From positions 4,036,001-4,100,000 of the forward strand of contig NZ_CP012661.1 in assembly GCF_001620265.1 (NCBI RefSeq): 64,000 bases of DNA, written 5' to 3'. This document shows, piece after piece, positions 60,105-64,000 of the stretch. How positions within the stretch are numbered: position 1 is the stretch's first letter; every line of letters starts with the position of its first letter. Source of the DNA: Frigidibacter mobilis. Lineage in GTDB: Bacteria; Pseudomonadota; Alphaproteobacteria; Rhodobacterales; Rhodobacteraceae. The position numbers and the translations under genes are program-made. The notes below the pieces were generated by a model that was not told the DNA's origin, did not search any database, and saw nothing but the letters and a program-made list of their open reading frames with translations.

Positions 60105-61521
60105 CGGCGAACAGGCTGTTCTTTCTCGTGATTGTCTGGGGCCTGATGGCGCGCTCGACAATGTTGGAGTCGAGCTCGACGAGGCCGTCGGTCAGGAAGC
60201 GCTCGAAGATCTCGCGCCGGGTGATGGCATAGCGCAGGGCCTCGGCCAGCTTCGATTTCCCCGAGATGCGGGGCAAGGTCTGCTGCCAGAGTGTGAACAG
60301 ATCGGCGACGATCGGCGCCGAGACAGCCTGGCGCGCGGCAGCGCGCGCCTCGGGGCTTTGGCCGCGAACCTCTGCCTCGAGCTTCCAGAGCTCGGTCATC
60401 CGCTCGACCGTGGCGGTGGCGATCTCCGAGGCGCCGGCAGCGTGGAGCTCGAAGAAGCGGCGCCGGGAGTGGGCCCAGCATCCCGCCAGGCGCGGGCCGT
60501 CGTTGCCCCCGTCCTTGCGTATCAGCTTGTTGTAAGCGGCATAGCCGTCCACCTGCACAATACCGCGGTAGTTGCCGAGGTGCCGGCGCACGCAGTCGCC
60601 GGACCGGCTGTCTTCGAAGCGATAGGCCACCATGGGCGGACCACTTCCGCCGAAGGTGCTGTCATCGCGGGCATAGGCCCAGAGCCAGGCTTTCTTTGTG
60701 GTGCCTGTGCCGGGGCGAGGGTCGGCAGGCTGGTTTCGTCCGCGAAGACCCGGGCGCCCTTCAGGATCTCACCCAGGACGTGGTCTGCAAGGATATCCAG
60801 CTCGAAGCCGACCCGGCCCATCCACTGCGCCATCAGCCGCCGGTCGAGGTCGACCAGATCGCGGGCATAAATCCCTTCCTGGCGATAGAGCGGCAGGCCG
60901 TCGGCGTATTTGGAGACCGCGATCTGCGCCAGCAGCGCCTCGGTCGGCAGGCCACTTTCGATGATGTGCGCCGGGGCCAGGGCCTGGATGACGCCGTCCC
61001 AGCCCTTGAACGCGTATTTTGGGCGGCGGGTGACGATCACCCGGAACTTCGCCGGGATCACATCCAGCCGCTCGGAGACGTCTTCCCCGATCAGCACCTT
61101 CTGCTTGCCCGCGTGCTCCGGCAGGTCCTCGGGCTCGATCACCACCTCAACCCGCTCCAGATGCGGCGGGAAGCCCTTGCGCGCCCGGGCGGTCGCTTCT
61201 CATCCGAGGACCGGCCCTTGCCGACCTGCGCCCTGAGGGCAGAGATGCCGGTCTCGATCTCTTCAAAGACAAAGGCCTGCTGCGCATCCTCGTCCCACTC
61301 GGCTCTCCGGTGCCAAGCTTCTCCGAGCGGCGCCCGAACCGGGCCCGGTCATAGGCCTTCAGGATCTGCATCAGTCGCTTGATCCGCTCGTCGGCATCCG
61401 AGCTGCGGGCTTTCAAAGCCGCATTCTCGTCCTCCAGGGCCGCCGTCTTCTGCGCCATCGCGCGGACCATGGACTTCAGCAGGTCCATGTCATCGGGAAG
61501 GGAGAGATCGCCGCCGCTCAT
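60105..61521 (-). pseudogene. tnpC: Outer IS66 TnpC, N-terminal and central piece, frameshifted
   Basis: It begins MSGGDLSLPDDMDLLKSMVR at the ATG at 61521, then ARFGRRSEKLGTGEPSG. After breaks near 61300 and 61185 it continues VVIEPEDLPEHAGKQKVLIG and ESGLPTEALLAQIAVSKYAD. After another near 60715 it reads VQVDGYAAYNKLIRKDGGND, then TDGLVELDSNIVERAIRPQ. The frame runs into the inner element and resumes at 57552. Thus it is both frameshifted and physically interrupted. Confidence 0.8.
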
Positions 61522-61604
61522 GGCATCAAGGATAGCATATCCCGGCGAGGCATTCCGCAGGTATCGGCGCCCAAGGGCAGATGATTCACTTTGCCGCAGC
61601 CGGG

Positions 61605-61949
61605 TTATCCAGCAAATACAGGGGCTTTGACTGCCACGGGACGAACCCGCTTCCAGTCCAGACCGTCGAGCAACGCCATGAGCTGGGCATGGTTGAGCTG
61701 CACCCGGACATGCCCGATCCGCGGCCAGCAGAACGTGGATTTCTCGAGGCGTTTCGCAAAGAGGCAGACGCCGCTGCCATCCCACCAGACGATTTTCACC
61801 CGGTCCGCCCGCTTCGCCCGGAACACATAAAGCGCGCCGCTGAACGGGTCGCTGCCAGCATCGCGCACCAGGGACAGCAGGCTGTCCGGTCCTTTGCGGA
61901 AGTCGACCGGATGGCTCGCGAGAAAGACCCGCACACCGGACGGGATCAT
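61605..61949 (-). CDS. tnpB: Outer IS66 accessory protein TnpB
   Basis: This 114-residue IS66 Orf2 (MIPSGVRVFLASHPVDFRKG, PFSGALYVFRAKRADRVKIV, WWDGSGVCLFAKRLEKSTF) is in one intact frame, unlike the inner copies. Here the FRKG motif is followed directly by PDSLLSLVRDAG. It overlaps the tnpA-like gene by 4 bp. Confidence 0.9.
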   Translation of the reverse strand: MIPSGVRVFLASHPVDFRKGPDSLLSLVRDAGSDPFSGALYVFRAKRADRVKIVWWDGSGVCLFAKRLEKSTFCWPRIGHVRVQLNHAQLMALLDGLDWKRVRPVAVKAPVFAG

Positions 61950-62317
61950 GCCGAGCGCACCGCGCTGATGAGACGGCGCAACGCGGCCTCGCCAAGATCG
62001 GGCGCGACGCGGATGAGGACATCGCCCACAACGATTTCCACCAGCGGCACCGGGGCGCCTGGGGGAACATCCTCCTTCTGCTTGTTCAGGAAAGCCTTGC
62101 GCCAGCCGAACAGCTGCGGCGGGGAAATCCCCAGACGGCGGGCCAGCGCGGAAACATTGATGCCAGGCTCCAGCGCCGCTGTGACAGCCTGCGCCTTGAA
62201 CTCATCCGACCAACGGCGCCGCTCGCCGACCGGCGCACCGTCCAGCCGCTCAACGAACGCCTCGACCAACTGCAAGCTACCAGTCGCAGGCATAGGCGTA
62301 GAACTGGTCGTAGACAT
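61946..62317 (-). CDS. tnpA: Outer IS66 accessory protein TnpA-like
   Basis: This 123-residue protein has a transposase-type HTH (WSDEFKAQAVTAALEPGINV, SALARRLGISPPQLFGWRKA) and the C-terminal VEIVVGDVLIRVAPD segment of IS66 Orf1. It is the first gene of the outer element, 83 bp inside its right end. Confidence 0.9.
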   Translation of the reverse strand: MSTTSSTPMPATGSLQLVEAFVERLDGAPVGERRRWSDEFKAQAVTAALEPGINVSALARRLGISPPQLFGWRKAFLNKQKEDVPPGAPVPLVEIVVGDVLIRVAPDLGEAALRRLISAVRSA

Positions 62318-62400
62318 GGATCCTCGGCGATCAGGGCAACGCCGGAAGCCTACCCCAGACCGGACATGCCATTAACCCACGGGGTTCTCTTCCCGCTTAC

Positions 62401-62409
62401 ACATTTTCC
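62401..62409. repeat. Target-site duplication (8-9 bp), right side of outer IS66
   Basis: acattttcc, identical to 57360-57368. Confidence 0.85.
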
Positions 62410-62530
62410 CGCGTGGAAGTTGAATCAAGAAAGCCACCCCATGGGGGCTGACCTGCCACGGGTTTTTCATCCAGCCGAGCTCAGCGGCGACCAAACCTCA
62501 GCCTCTGCGGCCGTCAGACCGGACGCGTAC

Positions 62531-62554
62531 AAAGAGCCCCCCGCATGGGGGCCT
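62531..62554 (-). terminator. Possible second terminator of the rRNA operon
   Basis: On the minus strand AGGCCCCC, ATGC, GGGGGGCTC, then TTTG. The GC stem and short T run suggest a backup terminator. Confidence 0.5.
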
Positions 62555-62595
62555 CGTCCAACGTTGACTCAGCGTTGACTCGTTTTGGACGCGCG

Positions 62596-62618
62596 AAAGC
62601 CCCGCTGTTTGGCGGGCT
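62596..62618 (-). terminator. Terminator downstream of tRNA-fMet
   Basis: On the minus strand AGCCCGC, CAAACA, GCGGGGCT, then TTC. It is a compact stem-loop 28 bp after the tRNA 3' end and probably ends the rRNA operon transcript. Confidence 0.6.
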
Positions 62619-62645
62619 GCATGTCTTTGATATTGTTTGGTAATT

Positions 62646-62722
<77 letters not shown>

Positions 62723-62797
62723 GCCATTCCCGCGGGCATTGTTTGCTGGCGGGGTTTTGTTATTGACATCGTATATTGAGAGTTGTGCTTCTTTCTA

Positions 62798-62915
62798 GGT
62801 TTGGCGGTGACCTACTCTCCCACGTCTTGAGACGCAGTACCATCGGCGCGGCGGCACTTAACTGCCGAGTTCGGAAAGGGATCGGGTGTTTTGCTCGCGC
62901 TATGACCACCAAACC
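62798..62915 (-). rRNA. rrf: 5S ribosomal RNA
   Basis: The minus strand reads TTTGGTGGTCATAGCG at the 5' side, contains CCGAACTCGGCAGTTAAG and ends GTAGGTCACCGCCAAAC. The terminal stem pairs GTTTGGTGGT with ACCGCCAAAC. Ends are accurate to a few bases. Confidence 0.93.
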
Positions 62916-63021
62916 GAGGAAGAAGCACAATCAGCGTATCGCTTTCGCGATTTCGTTGTCCATTTGCATGTTGTTTGCATGCGATCCAGGTCTCATGGTC
63001 GTATTGCCATGCTATTACTGG

Positions 63022-64000
<979 letters not shown>

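Larger units (their letters stand above)
57369..62400 (-). mobile_element. Outer IS66-family element, interrupted by a second IS66
   Basis: Ends are GTAAGCGGGCAG (left) and CTTCCCGCTTAC (right, its imperfect inverse). Without the nested element the length would be 2,488 bp, normal for IS66. It carries tnpA-like, tnpB and tnpC genes on the minus strand, clearly different in sequence from the nested element. A different IS66 sits in tnpC at 57561-60096. Insertion order is therefore outer first, inner second. Confidence 0.93.
62410..62645. other. Region downstream of the rRNA operon, with hairpins
   Basis: These 236 bp carry no gene. They hold two hairpins in the direction of rRNA transcription and end with the att core of the tRNA. 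Short direct repeats of GTTGACTC lie near 62565-62580. Confidence 0.55.

Overview
The window looks like a mobile, accessory part of a high-GC alphaproteobacterial genome, most likely from the Rhodobacterales. Three things point there: an rRNA operon ending 23S-5S-initiator tRNA(Met) on the minus strand, a LexA box of the form GTTC-N7-GTTC, and an imuA-imuB-dnaE2 mutagenesis cassette. I cannot name genus or species.

Layout. (1) 1-5815 is an SOS mutagenesis block: leftward imuA-imuB-dnaE2 (dnaE2 runs off the left edge) and rightward SRAP protease and dinB, with one perfect LexA box between them. (2) 6150-8024 holds a large serine recombinase whose last codons are made of the 3' part of the initiator tRNA gene. 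The same 48 bp recur in the intact tRNA gene at 62646-62722, so about 54.6 kb lies between two direct repeats. (3) 8347-14733 is a Gabija-like anti-phage pair (GajA OLD nuclease, GajB UvrD-like helicase), split by an IS66-family element with a perfect 8-bp target duplication. (4) 15130-20098 is a phage- or ICE-like module: tyrosine integrase, small HTH protein, VRR-NUC nuclease, and a probable replication initiator carrying internal palindromic iterons beside an AT-rich stretch. (5) 20229-28093 is a complete kdp potassium system (kdpFABC, kdpDE) with an extra 27-codon gene in front. (6) 28094-32360 is a patchwork: a DUF1989 protein, an intact DUF3489 gene and a broken copy, a frameshifted HEPN-like gene, a DUF6900 protein and terminase remnants.

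(7) 32436-46535 is a metal-resistance island. It has a CueR regulon with four matching promoters (DHA2-type MFS pump, CopZ, CopA plus glutaredoxin, CueR). Next comes a leftward operon with multicopper oxidase, a second P1B ATPase with YHS and heavy-metal-binding domains, a DUF411 protein and a beta-propeller. It ends with a cytochrome c, a truncated CsoR/RcnR-like repressor and an NreB-like exporter with a His-rich tail. (8) 46603-57202 is a redox and metal module: a two-component system, a PepSY protein, a ferric-reductase-like flavocytochrome, an Asp-rich secreted protein, a DUF2271 protein with an ApbE-type flavinylation motif, a PepSY-flavodoxin-FNR reductase, ApbE, a TPCP-type P1B ATPase and a VIT-family transporter. 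I infer extracytoplasmic flavin-based electron transfer tied to iron or another transition metal. (9) 57369-62400 is an IS66-family element with a second IS66 copy (the same IS as in region 3) nested in its tnpC. (10) 62646-64000 is the distal end of an rRNA operon.

Caution. Many genes (gajB, both IS66 transposase sets, and four genes from 49.0 to 56.5 kb) carry one-base frameshifts, nearly all in G or C runs. Nine one-base contractions are the only length differences between the two IS66 copies. This pattern suggests residual long-read homopolymer errors, so I annotate these genes as frameshifted rather than as certainly dead.
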